The notes below the pieces were generated by a model. It worked only from the letters and a program-made list of their open reading frames with translations, had not been told where the DNA came from and made no database searches. Positions 17,498 to 24,935 of a stretch of 64,000 nt of DNA are shown here, piece after piece; position 1 is the stretch's first letter, and every line of letters begins with the position of its first letter. The position numbers and the translations under genes are program-made. Origin of the DNA: Massilia agilis (lineage in GTDB: Bacteria > Pseudomonadota > Gammaproteobacteria > Burkholderiales > Burkholderiaceae_D); contig NZ_JANUHB010000002.1 in assembly GCF_024756255.1 (NCBI RefSeq), positions 372,001 to 436,000 on the forward strand. The letters are read 5' to 3'.

Positions 17498-17704
17498 TCA
17501 GGCGGCTTTCTTGTCGAGCACCGGGTACCCGGCCTCATCGATCGCCGCCGCAATCTCGTCGATGCCGGCGCCGCTGTCCACGCGCACCTTCTTCGACGCC
17601 AGGTCGATCTCCACCTTGGCCGCGTCGTCCACGTCCTTCACCGACTTGGTCACGCGGCTCACGCAGTGGCCGCAGGTCATGCCGTCTACCGTCAATTCAT
17701 ACAT
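17498..17704 (-). other. possible internal translation start for free CopZ-like chaperone
   Basis: Inside copA, an AGGAG sequence lies 8 nt before an in-frame ATG at 17704. Starting there would give a 68-residue protein ([14 protein letters not shown]...) with the exact size and fold of CopZ copper chaperones. The linker just before it is polar and disordered (SEQ-like, Ser/Thr/Gln-rich), as expected for an old intergenic region now read through. Whether both products are made cannot be told from sequence. Confidence 0.45.
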
Positions 17705-19951
17705 GCTTCGTTCTCCTGGTTGGGTTGAAGTTGATTGTTCCACCTGCGCCACCGGGGCAGGCTTCCAGCGCCGCAGCAACAGCGCATTGCTCACCACGCT
17801 CACCGAGCTCAGCGCCATGGCCGCGCCCGCGATCACGGGATTGAGCATCCCGAACGCGGCCAGCGGAATGCCGACCACGTTGTACACAAAGGCCCAGCCA
17901 AGGTTCTGCCGGATCTTGCGGTAGGTGCGGTGCGAAATGTCGATCGCGTCCGCCACCAGCGCCGGGTCGCCACGCATGAGCGTGATGCCGGCCGTGTGCA
18001 TCGCCACGTCGGTGCCGCTGGCCATGGCAATGCCCACGTCGGCCGCCGCCAGCGCCGGCGCGTCGTTGATGCCGTCGCCCACCATCGCGACCTTCTTGCC
18101 GGACGCCATGGCCTCGGTGACGACGCGGGCCTTGTCGGCCGGCAGCACTTCGGCCACGTACGACTGCAATCCCAGCGCCTTGGCCACCGCCCGCGCGCTG
18201 CCCTGGTTGTCGCCAGTGAGCATCATCGCGCCCACGCCCATCTGCGCCAGGCGCTGCACGGCCAGCGATGCAGACGGCTTGACGCGATCGCCAAAGGCCA
18301 CCAGTCCAAGGATGTGCACGCCGGTGCCGTCCTTGGCTGCCAGCCACGACACCGTGCGCCCTGACTCTTCGTGGCGCCTGGCCGCGCTGGCGAACGGGCC
18401 AGTCGCGGCGCCCAGCTCCTGCATCAGGCGCAGGTTGCCCAGGTACAGGGTCTGCTCGCCCGACCGGGCCTGCACGCCGCGCCCCGGCAAGGCCGAGGCC
18501 TCGCTGGCCTGCGGCAGGACCAGGCCGCGTTCGCGCGCCGCATCCACCACCGCCTTGGCCAGCGGGTGGTCGCTGTACTGTTGCACGGCCCAGGCCTGCT
18601 CCAGCACGCGATTCGGTTCATCGCCCTCCACTGCCACCACCTGCGGCTTGCCCTCGGTGAGCGTGCCGGTCTTGTCGAACACGACCAGCTTGACGGCGTG
18701 CGCGGTTTCCAGCGCCTCCGCGTCCTTGATCAGGATGCCGTGGCGCGCCGCCGCGCCGGTGCCCACCATGATCGAGGTGGGCGTGGCCAGGCCAAGCGCG
18801 CACGGGCAGGCGATCACCTGCACCGCGACCGCGTTGAGCAGCGCCTGTTGCCAGTCGCCGGTGGCAAAGCCCCAGCCCAGCAGCGTTACCAGCGAAATGA
18901 GCAGCACCACCGGCACGAACACGGCGCTCACCTTGTCCACCAGCCGCTGGATCGGGGCCTTGACCGCCTGCGCGTCCTCGACCAGCTTGATGATCTGCGA
19001 CAGCATCGAGTCCGCGCCCACCGCGGTCGCCTCGACCAGCAGCATGCCCTCGCCATTGACCGCGCCGCCGGTGACCTGGTCGCCCGGCCGCTTTGCCACC
19101 GGCAGGCTCTCGCCGGTCAGCAGTGACTCGTCCAGATGGCTGGCGCCCTCGATCACCTTGCCGTCCGCGGGCACCCGCTCGCCCGGGCGCACCACCAGCA
19201 GGTCGCCGGTGCGCACCTGCTCCAGCGGCACCACCACGTCGCTGCCGTTGCGGCGCACGATGGCTTCAAGCGTCTTGAGCGACTCCAGCGCGCGGATCGC
19301 CTCCACCGTCTGGCGTTTGGCGCGGCTTTCCAGCCACTTGCCGAGCAGGACCAGCGTGATCACGACCGCCGAGGACTCGAAGTACAGGTGCGCCATGCCG
19401 TGGCCCCAGTGCTTGACCAGCAAGTACAGCGACAGCCCGTAGGCGGCGCTGGTGCCGATCGCGACCAGCAGGTCCATGTTGCCGCTGAAAGCGCGCAGCG
19501 CCTTCCAGCCGGCGCGGTAGAAGCGCGCGCCGAGCCAGAACTGGACCGGGGTGGCGAGCACCAGCTGCAGCCAGCCCGGCAGCATCCAGTCGGCGCCGAA
19601 CAGTTGGCCGAACATGGGAATGACCAGCGGCAGGCTGAGCACGGCCGAGGCGGCGACAGGCCACCACGACGGCAGGCCGGACGGCTGCGCCGGGGCGGCG
19701 GCCGGCTGCTCGCGGTCCACCGGCACGGCCTCGTAGCCGGCCTTTTCCACCGCCGCCACCAGGGCCTGCGGGTCGATGCCCGCGCCCGCATGCACGGCGG
19801 CCTTCTCGGTTGCAAGGTTGACGGTGGCGTCGGTCACGCCCGGAACCGCCTTGAGCGCCTTCTCCACGCGCGCCACGCAAGACGCGCAGGTCATGCCGAC
19901 GATGCCGAAATCCAGTTCAACGGTCTGGGTAGTATTGCCTGAGTCCTGCAT
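17498..19951 (-). CDS. copA: Cu(I)-exporting P1B-type ATPase with C-terminal CopZ-like domain
   Basis: This 817-residue pump moves Cu(I) from the cytoplasm to the periplasm. An N-terminal metal-binding domain (about 10-75) has GMTCASC with C22/C25. The membrane core has the actuator motif LLTGESLP, the CPC ligand motif in [12 protein letters not shown], the phosphorylation site [20 protein letters not shown], and the [10 protein letters not shown] hinge. After the last membrane helices and a 20-residue linker, the frame continues into a second heavy-metal domain (750-817) with DGMTCGHC, which resembles a stand-alone CopZ. AGGAGGG lies 3 nt from the ATG. The gene is convergent with the copper oxidase operon and has a CueR-type promoter just upstream. 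Confidence 0.96.
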   Translation of the reverse strand: MQDSGNTTQTVELDFGIVGMTCASCVARVEKALKAVPGVTDATVNLATEKAAVHAGAGIDPQALVAAVEKAGYEAVPVDREQPAAAPAQPSGLPSWWPVAASAVLSLPLVIPMFGQLFGADWMLPGWLQLVLATPVQFWLGARFYRAGWKALRAFSGNMDLLVAIGTSAAYGLSLYLLVKHWGHGMAHLYFESSAVVITLVLLGKWLESRAKRQTVEAIRALESLKTLEAIVRRNGSDVVVPLEQVRTGDLLVVRPGERVPADGKVIEGASHLDESLLTGESLPVAKRPGDQVTGGAVNGEGMLLVEATAVGADSMLSQIIKLVEDAQAVKAPIQRLVDKVSAVFVPVVLLISLVTLLGWGFATGDWQQALLNAVAVQVIACPCALGLATPTSIMVGTGAAARHGILIKDAEALETAHAVKLVVFDKTGTLTEGKPQVVAVEGDEPNRVLEQAWAVQQYSDHPLAKAVVDAARERGLVLPQASEASALPGRGVQARSGEQTLYLGNLRLMQELGAATGPFASAARRHEESGRTVSWLAAKDGTGVHILGLVAFGDRVKPSASLAVQRLAQMGVGAMMLTGDNQGSARAVAKALGLQSYVAEVLPADKARVVTEAMASGKKVAMVGDGINDAPALAAADVGIAMASGTDVAMHTAGITLMRGDPALVADAIDISHRTYRKIRQNLGWAFVYNVVGIPLAAFGMLNPVIAGAAMALSSVSVVSNALLLRRWKPAPVAQVEQSTSTQPGERSMYELTVDGMTCGHCVSRVTKSVKDVDDAAKVEIDLASKKVRVDSGAGIDEIAAAIDEAGYPVLDKKAA

Positions 19952-19975
19952 GTGCCCTCCTCATAGGATAGGCAC

Positions 19976-20006
19976 AGGATAAAGCCTTCCATCGTAGGAA
20001 GGTCAA
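19976..20006 (-). promoter_or_regulatory. CueR/MerR-type promoter of copA
   Basis: On the minus strand, TTGACC and TATCCT are separated by 19 bp, longer than the usual 17. The spacer holds the dyad CCTTCC-TACGAT-GGAAGG. Overlong spacers with a centred dyad are the mark of MerR-family activators, and the sequence is close to the copA promoters bound by CueR. The -10 box ends 25 bp before the copA ATG. No cueR gene is in the window. Confidence 0.75.
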
Positions 20007-21049
20007 GCCCCCTCGCCAAGCGGGCGCAAGGGACGCAGCGGGCGCAGCTGGTAGCGCATGTCGGTGCGGTCGGCGGGCGCAGGCTCGTCGAGCATGAAAC
20101 TGTCCAGGCCCAGGCGTGTCCGCTTGCTGCCGCCCAGCTGTACCGGCCGCGCCTCGCCGGCCCGCAGCACCAGCGCGACCGTGTACACCAGCGTGGGCAC
20201 GCCGAACAGGCCCAGCACCTTTTCGAGCGCGACCGCGCCTGCCCGGCCGGGAAGGAAGCGCTCGTAGGCCGCGCGGTCCAGCGGGCCGATCCGAACCCGC
20301 ACATGCAGGTCGGGCCGCCAGCTGCGCGCCCCCGCCACGGCCGTGTCGCCCAGCGCCGCATTGGCCAGGCCAAGGCAGGTCTGCTCGCCTGGCGCCATCA
20401 CGTCCCAGTAGTCGGCCATTTCCTCGACCGCCAGCGGCACGCCGAGGTAGCTCGACAGGATGCGCGCCAGCACCCTGGATGACAGCGGCCGCTGCTGGAT
20501 CAGTCCGGCGTAGTACGCCACCGCGTCGTCGCACAGCCCGTCCGTGTTCTGCAGCGCGCTGCCGGGGTAAAAGCCCGCCAGCGCAAGCAGCAGGGGCTCG
20601 AAGCCGTCACGCTCGGCATGCTCGACCCGGTACTTGCGCCAGCTCTCGTAGAACAACGCAAGCATGCGGTTCGACAGCAAATCGAGGAAGGCGCGCGGCG
20701 CCTCGTCCTGCTGGCCCGACTGCCACGCCACGACACGTTCGGTGAAGTGCGCGGGCAAGGCCCCGTGCGTGCCCAGCATGCCCATGAAGGTGGGCGTGAT
20801 GTGCAACTGGCCGCTGGACTCGTGCTCGCCGCGCTGCAGCGCCACGGCTTCGATTTCACTTGCCGGAAAGCCGAGCGACACGCTGTTCCGGAAACGCAGG
20901 TGGCGCTCGAGCGCCTGCCCGGCCGGCACGCCCTGCTGCGCATACCACAGGAGCGCCAGCCGCACCGCCTGGAAAAAGCCGAACTGCTCCGGCTCGCGCA
21001 GCAGGCGCTCGATCACGCTCTCGTGTTCTCGGCCGTGCGCGGCGGGCAT
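20003..21049 (-). CDS. tssG: type VI secretion system baseplate protein TssG
   Basis: The 348-residue protein matches TssG in length and landmarks: an N-terminal FGFFQAVRLALL stretch, an LRFRNSVSLGFPASEI segment, the ITPTFMGMLGTHGALP core, and the C-terminal LGLDSFML region. TssG pairs with two copies of TssF to form the wedge of the T6SS baseplate. The chosen ATG lies inside the end of tssF (37-bp overlap), which fits translational coupling; the exact start is uncertain. Its stop region abuts the copA promoter, and no further tss gene follows. Confidence 0.92.
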   Translation of the reverse strand: MPAAHGREHESVIERLLREPEQFGFFQAVRLALLWYAQQGVPAGQALERHLRFRNSVSLGFPASEIEAVALQRGEHESSGQLHITPTFMGMLGTHGALPAHFTERVVAWQSGQQDEAPRAFLDLLSNRMLALFYESWRKYRVEHAERDGFEPLLLALAGFYPGSALQNTDGLCDDAVAYYAGLIQQRPLSSRVLARILSSYLGVPLAVEEMADYWDVMAPGEQTCLGLANAALGDTAVAGARSWRPDLHVRVRIGPLDRAAYERFLPGRAGAVALEKVLGLFGVPTLVYTVALVLRAGEARPVQLGGSKRTRLGLDSFMLDEPAPADRTDMRYQLRPLRPLRPLGEGA

Positions 21050-22845
21050 GCGATGATCTCCTGTCCGGTCTGTTCCGACACCAGCGTGAGCTGGGTGAAG
21101 CAGTTGAGTTGCGCATTGAGCGCGAAGAACCTGTCCATCACCTGCGCGAACACGTACAGGCTGCTGCCAACAAAAGCTTCCTCGTCTACCGTCATGCGGA
21201 TCGCGATGCCCGGCATGAGCGTGGACGCGGGCAAGGTCTTCACCCACGCCCGCACCGCACCGTGCTCGAGCCCGACGATGCCGTTGACCTGCCGCTGCGA
21301 GATCGGCGTGCGCACCAGGTCGTACAGCGCGAGCATTTTCTGGAAGTCGCCCAGCCCGGCATTCGTAAGCTGCGCGTGGTTCAGCGCCAGGTGCGTGACC
21401 AGCCGCCAGTGTGCCCCGTTCCCGCTGGCGAAGCGGTAGCTGGGCGTGGGCCGGCGCAGCATACGGATCGGATAGGCGCCGGCCAGCCCGTCGGCGCGCA
21501 AATCGCCTTCCGGATGGCCGTAGCGCAGCTGCGATGGCAGGTCGCGATTGGTGCAGGTCAGTTCGGTGGACAGCGTGGCGCCGGCGGCGGCCGTCGGGCT
21601 GAACTCGGCGTCGATCAGCGAGACGCGCAGCTCGTGACCCGGGCTGACCGCGGCAATGGCATCATCGCGCCGGGTCAGCCAGTAGTTGCGCGGCGAGGCT
21701 TGTGCCGTGTCGTGGCGCACCGCATACAGTGGGCTGAATTCCGTCACGCGGCCGCCGCCCGCGCCCTCGCGCACCAGGCGCACCTGGTCTACGCTGTAGA
21801 TTTCGTATGCGCCGGCGTGCGCCACGTCCGCGACCAGCGCGTAGTCGGCGCTCGTGTGCGACAGCTGCACCGGCACGCCCGCCTTGTCGAACAGGTTGAT
21901 GACCGGGGTGCAGCCGGGCAGCAGGTTCTTGTGCGCCAGCGGCGCGAGCAGGCGCGCGCCCGCCGAGTCGGCAGGCACGCCGGACAGCGCCAAGTGCAGC
22001 GTGAAGCGCTGGCAGCGGGCCGGCAGCAGCGGCAGCAACTCGGCAAGCTGCAGGTCGATGAAGTTGAATTTTTCGGGATAGGCAAAGTACTCGGCGAGCA
22101 GCCGGAATGCCGGGTGCGAGCGTGCCGGCGACGGGATCATCGCGTCGTCGTCGGCAAAGCCGGCAAGGCGCAGCGGCACGCGCTCGAGCCGGGTCCAGCT
22201 CCCGCCCGGCTCCGGCTGCAGGTACGCGCAAGCGGTACGCATGAACAGCGCATCGATGAGCGCCGCGCGCAGCGAGGGTTCGCCGTCCACGAACAGGCGC
22301 AGCGTGCCGGCGCAATCCCGCGTAATGTGCGACGCCGGGTTGGTGCAAGCGATCGTGATGCTGATGCAGCCACTGACGCCGCGCGGCAGGCGCAGTGAGC
22401 GCGGCGCGTTCACCATCGACGAAAAACCGGCGTGCACCACCGCCAGCGCGCCCAGCGTGACGTCATACACCGTGCGGAACTGGCAGATGGTGTGCTCGAC
22501 CGCGTTTGAACGCAATGCGGTGCCGCGTGCCAGCGTGGCCAGTTGCCCCGCCTCGCCCGCGGTCACCTGCGCGACTGAGTACGAAGGCATCGGCCGCAAG
22601 TAGTGCGGGTACAGGCTTTCCAGCAGCGCCTCGGTGAACTTGGGGTAGTCGTCGTCCAGCCGCTTCCTGACGCGCGCACTGAGCAGCGCCACCGACTGGA
22701 TCAGCCGCGCGACGCTGGGGTCTTCGTAGGTGTCGCCGGCAATGTGCAGGTCGCTGGCAGGCTTGGGGAAGCGGTTGCGAAACTCACGGGCATACTGGCC
22801 GAACAGGCCCAGCTCCTCTTCGAAATAGCGCAAAAGCTCGTCCAT
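21013..22845 (-). CDS. tssF: type VI secretion system baseplate protein TssF
   Basis: The 610-residue protein starts with the TssF signature MDELLRYFEEELGLFGQYAREF and continues with RLIQSVALLSARVRKRLDD, FTEALLESLYPHYLRPMPS and a C-terminal VFAQVMDRFFALNAQLNCF, all typical of the family. It is a structural part of the contractile-injection baseplate. GGAG is placed 8 nt before the ATG. Normally tssE precedes and tssH or other tss genes follow the tssFG pair; here the upstream neighbour is a repeat and aqpZ. The two genes look complete, with no frameshift. Confidence 0.94.
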   Translation of the reverse strand: MDELLRYFEEELGLFGQYAREFRNRFPKPASDLHIAGDTYEDPSVARLIQSVALLSARVRKRLDDDYPKFTEALLESLYPHYLRPMPSYSVAQVTAGEAGQLATLARGTALRSNAVEHTICQFRTVYDVTLGALAVVHAGFSSMVNAPRSLRLPRGVSGCISITIACTNPASHITRDCAGTLRLFVDGEPSLRAALIDALFMRTACAYLQPEPGGSWTRLERVPLRLAGFADDDAMIPSPARSHPAFRLLAEYFAYPEKFNFIDLQLAELLPLLPARCQRFTLHLALSGVPADSAGARLLAPLAHKNLLPGCTPVINLFDKAGVPVQLSHTSADYALVADVAHAGAYEIYSVDQVRLVREGAGGGRVTEFSPLYAVRHDTAQASPRNYWLTRRDDAIAAVSPGHELRVSLIDAEFSPTAAAGATLSTELTCTNRDLPSQLRYGHPEGDLRADGLAGAYPIRMLRRPTPSYRFASGNGAHWRLVTHLALNHAQLTNAGLGDFQKMLALYDLVRTPISQRQVNGIVGLEHGAVRAWVKTLPASTLMPGIAIRMTVDEEAFVGSSLYVFAQVMDRFFALNAQLNCFTQLTLVSEQTGQEIIACPPRTAENTRA

Positions 22846-22938
22846 CGGCCGCTCCGCCCCAGATTGCTGATGACCAGGTCCGATGCTCCCACGCCGCCCT
22901 GCCCTCCACGTTGACCGCTGTCAATTTGCTTGATACAC

Positions 22939-22972
22939 GTAGAGTGGGCGGGTTTCCCGCCCACGCGTTCAA
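22939..22972. repeat. family B palindromic repeat, single arm
   Basis: Starts GTAGAGTGGGCGGG and ends CCCGCCCACGCGTTCAA, opposite in orientation to the copy at 6310. It lies between tssF and aqpZ. Confidence 0.85.
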
Positions 22973-22994
22973 CAAAAGCCTGGCTGGCCACGGC

Positions 22995-23744
22995 TCACGG
23001 CCGCGCACCGGCGACACCCGGCTCCAGCCCGCCGGTGACTGCCGGCTCGCGCACCTCGCGCTGGAACGCCGCCTTGTACAGCACCCCGGCCAGCGTCCCG
23101 CCGATGAGTGGCGCCACCCAAAACATCCACAGTTGCATCACCGCCCAGCCGCCCACGAACAGCGCCGGCCCGGTGCTGCGCGCCGGGTTGACCGACGTAT
23201 TCGTCACCGGGATGCTGATCAGGTGCACCAGCGTAAGCGCCAGCCCCACCGCAATGCCGGCAAACCCGACCGGCGCCCGCGTATGCGTCGCGCCAAGGAT
23301 CACCAGCACGAACATGAACGTCATCACCACCTCGCACAGGAACGCCGACTCCAGCGAATAACCGCCAGGCGAGTGCGCCGCGTAGCCGTTGGCCGCGAGC
23401 CCCGACGCCTGCAGGTCGAAGCCGGGCTGGCCGCTCGCGATCAGGTACACGATGCCGGCCGCGGCCACCGCGCCCACCACCTGCACCACGATGTAGGGCG
23501 CCAGCTGCTTGCCCGGAAAACGCCCGCCGGCCCACAGCCCGACCGACACCGCCGGGTTGAAGTGGCCGCCAGAAATGGGACCGAGCGCGTACACGCCGGT
23601 CAGCACGGTCAGGCCGAACGCCAGCGCCACGCCGGTGAGGCCGATGCCGACCTCGGGAAACCTGGCAGCCAGCACGGCGCTGCCGCAGCCCCCGAGGACA
23701 AGCCAGAAGGTGCCGATGAATTCGGCCAGCAGTTTAATGAACAT
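22995..23744 (-). CDS. aqpZ: aquaporin Z, water channel
   Basis: The 249-residue inner-membrane channel has six hydrophobic helices and the two pore half-helices with NPA motifs: HFNPAVS (N63) and SVNPARS (N186). The narrow-filter residues of water-selective channels are visible: H174 in helix V and R189 after the second NPA. The C-terminus is charged and short. GGGGAGGA precedes the ATG at 23744; an upstream GTG-frame extension is rejected. It is transcribed alone and has a 17-bp palindrome 37 bp upstream. Confidence 0.95.
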   Translation of the reverse strand: MFIKLLAEFIGTFWLVLGGCGSAVLAARFPEVGIGLTGVALAFGLTVLTGVYALGPISGGHFNPAVSVGLWAGGRFPGKQLAPYIVVQVVGAVAAAGIVYLIASGQPGFDLQASGLAANGYAAHSPGGYSLESAFLCEVVMTFMFVLVILGATHTRAPVGFAGIAVGLALTLVHLISIPVTNTSVNPARSTGPALFVGGWAVMQLWMFWVAPLIGGTLAGVLYKAAFQREVREPAVTGGLEPGVAGARP

Positions 23745-23780
23745 TGCGTCCTCCCCAACAGGTATGCCAACGACAACCAA

Positions 23781-23797
23781 ACACCGATTGTCGGTGT
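23781..23797. promoter_or_regulatory. 17-bp palindrome upstream of aqpZ
   Basis: ACACCGATTGTCGGTGT has two 7-base arms around TTG. It lies 37 bp before the aqpZ start codon and 32 bp after the end of the upstream receiver gene, so it may be an operator for aqpZ or a weak terminator; there is no T-run. Confidence 0.4.
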
Positions 23798-23828
23798 CAG
23801 TCGCGCAGGCGTCGATTGGACGTTGGTC

Positions 23829-24206
23829 CTAGCGTGCCTTGGCGCTGGCTGCCTGCACCGCTGCGAGCAGCTCGCGGTCGTCCACCGGCTTGGTCAGGTA
23901 GGCAAAGGCGCCGGCGGCCATGCAGGTCTCGCGCGCCTCGCGCTCGTCGCGCGCGCTGATGACGATGGCAGGCACCCCGGCCTGCCGGAACAGCGGCCAG
24001 GCCTGCACATCCAGGCCCGACATGCCGGGCATCTGCAGGTCCAGGACCAGGCAGGCGAAACGCTCGCGCCCCAGCGCGTCGAGGAAGTCGGCGCCGCTGG
24101 CGTAGGTCAGCGGCTGGTAGCCGGCGGCGCGCAGCAACCGGGCCAGCGCCTTGCGCACCGAGGCCTCGTCGTCAACCACCGCCACCTTGACTGCATGGGT
24201 GTCCAT
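23829..24206 (-). CDS. single-domain response regulator (receiver only)
   Basis: The 125-residue product is a lone receiver: acidic pair in VAVVDDEASVRKA, phospho-acceptor Asp in LVLDLQMPGMSG, switch Ser in VISARD and Lys in YLTKPVD. It has no output domain, so it acts as a phosphate sink, a carrier or a protein-binding switch. It resembles the receiver of FixJ and follows the FixJ-like regulator and its kinase on the same strand after a 75-bp gap, which suggests that the same kinase phosphorylates it. The start is set where the receiver homology begins; its ribosome binding site is weak. Confidence 0.88.
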   Translation of the reverse strand: MDTHAVKVAVVDDEASVRKALARLLRAAGYQPLTYASGADFLDALGRERFACLVLDLQMPGMSGLDVQAWPLFRQAGVPAIVISARDEREARETCMAAGAFAYLTKPVDDRELLAAVQAASAKAR

Positions 24207-24281
24207 TGCGGTCTTATAAGGGACGGGAACGCAAATGGCGATTGCACGTTGGTCCAATCGGTTGGCGCGCCGGGACAGCCT

Positions 24282-24935
24282 TCAGTGCTGGCGCCGCCCT
24301 GGCCTGTCGTGGCCCTCCACCACCGCGCCCACTTCCAGCTCGAAGGTCTTGCGCACCAGGTCCGCCAGCGACGATGCGCCCATCTTGACCATGGCGCGGG
24401 CGCGGTGCACCTTGATCGTCTTTTCGGCCACCCCCAGGTCGGCCGCAATCTGCTTGTTCATGCGCCCGTCCACCACCTGCTGCATCACCTCGTGTTCGCG
24501 CGGCGTGAGCAAGGCCATGCGGCCGCGGATGCGCTGCAGTTCGTCGGATACGCGGCGCCGCTCCTCGTCCCGCGCGATGGCGCCATGGACGGCGCGCAGC
24601 AACTCGTCGTCGTCGCACGGCTTGGTCAGGAAATCGACGGCGCCAGCCTTCATCGCCTGCACGCTGTCGGCCACGTCGCCAAAGCCGGTCATGAACACGA
24701 CCGGGCGCTCGCAGCCGGACGCCAGCAGCGCCTGCTGCAGCGCCAGCCCGCCCAGGTCCGGCAGCCGCATGTCGAGCACGATGCAGCCGGCCAGCGCGGG
24801 GTCGTGCTGCGCAAGGAACTCGCCGGCCGACTGGAAGGCGCGTACCGCCAGCCCATCCGATTGCAGCAGCCGCCCCAGCGACTTGAGCACGCCCGGGTCG
24901 TCGTCCACCAGGTACACGGTTTTTTCGTCACTCAT
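24282..24935 (-). CDS. FixJ-family response regulator with LuxR-type HTH
   Basis: The 217-residue transcription factor has a receiver (D11-D13 acidic cluster, D55 in IVLDMRLPDLGG, KP Lys in FLTKPCD) and a C-terminal helix-turn-helix (about 143-200) with LTPREHEVMQ and NKQIAADLGVAEKTIKVHR. It overlaps the end of the kinase gene by 8 bp. In family members such as FixJ, StyR and TodT, phosphorylation lets the HTH bind promoters. The target genes are not apparent in the window. Confidence 0.93.
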   Translation of the reverse strand: MSDEKTVYLVDDDPGVLKSLGRLLQSDGLAVRAFQSAGEFLAQHDPALAGCIVLDMRLPDLGGLALQQALLASGCERPVVFMTGFGDVADSVQAMKAGAVDFLTKPCDDDELLRAVHGAIARDEERRRVSDELQRIRGRMALLTPREHEVMQQVVDGRMNKQIAADLGVAEKTIKVHRARAMVKMGASSLADLVRKTFELEVGAVVEGHDRPGRRQH

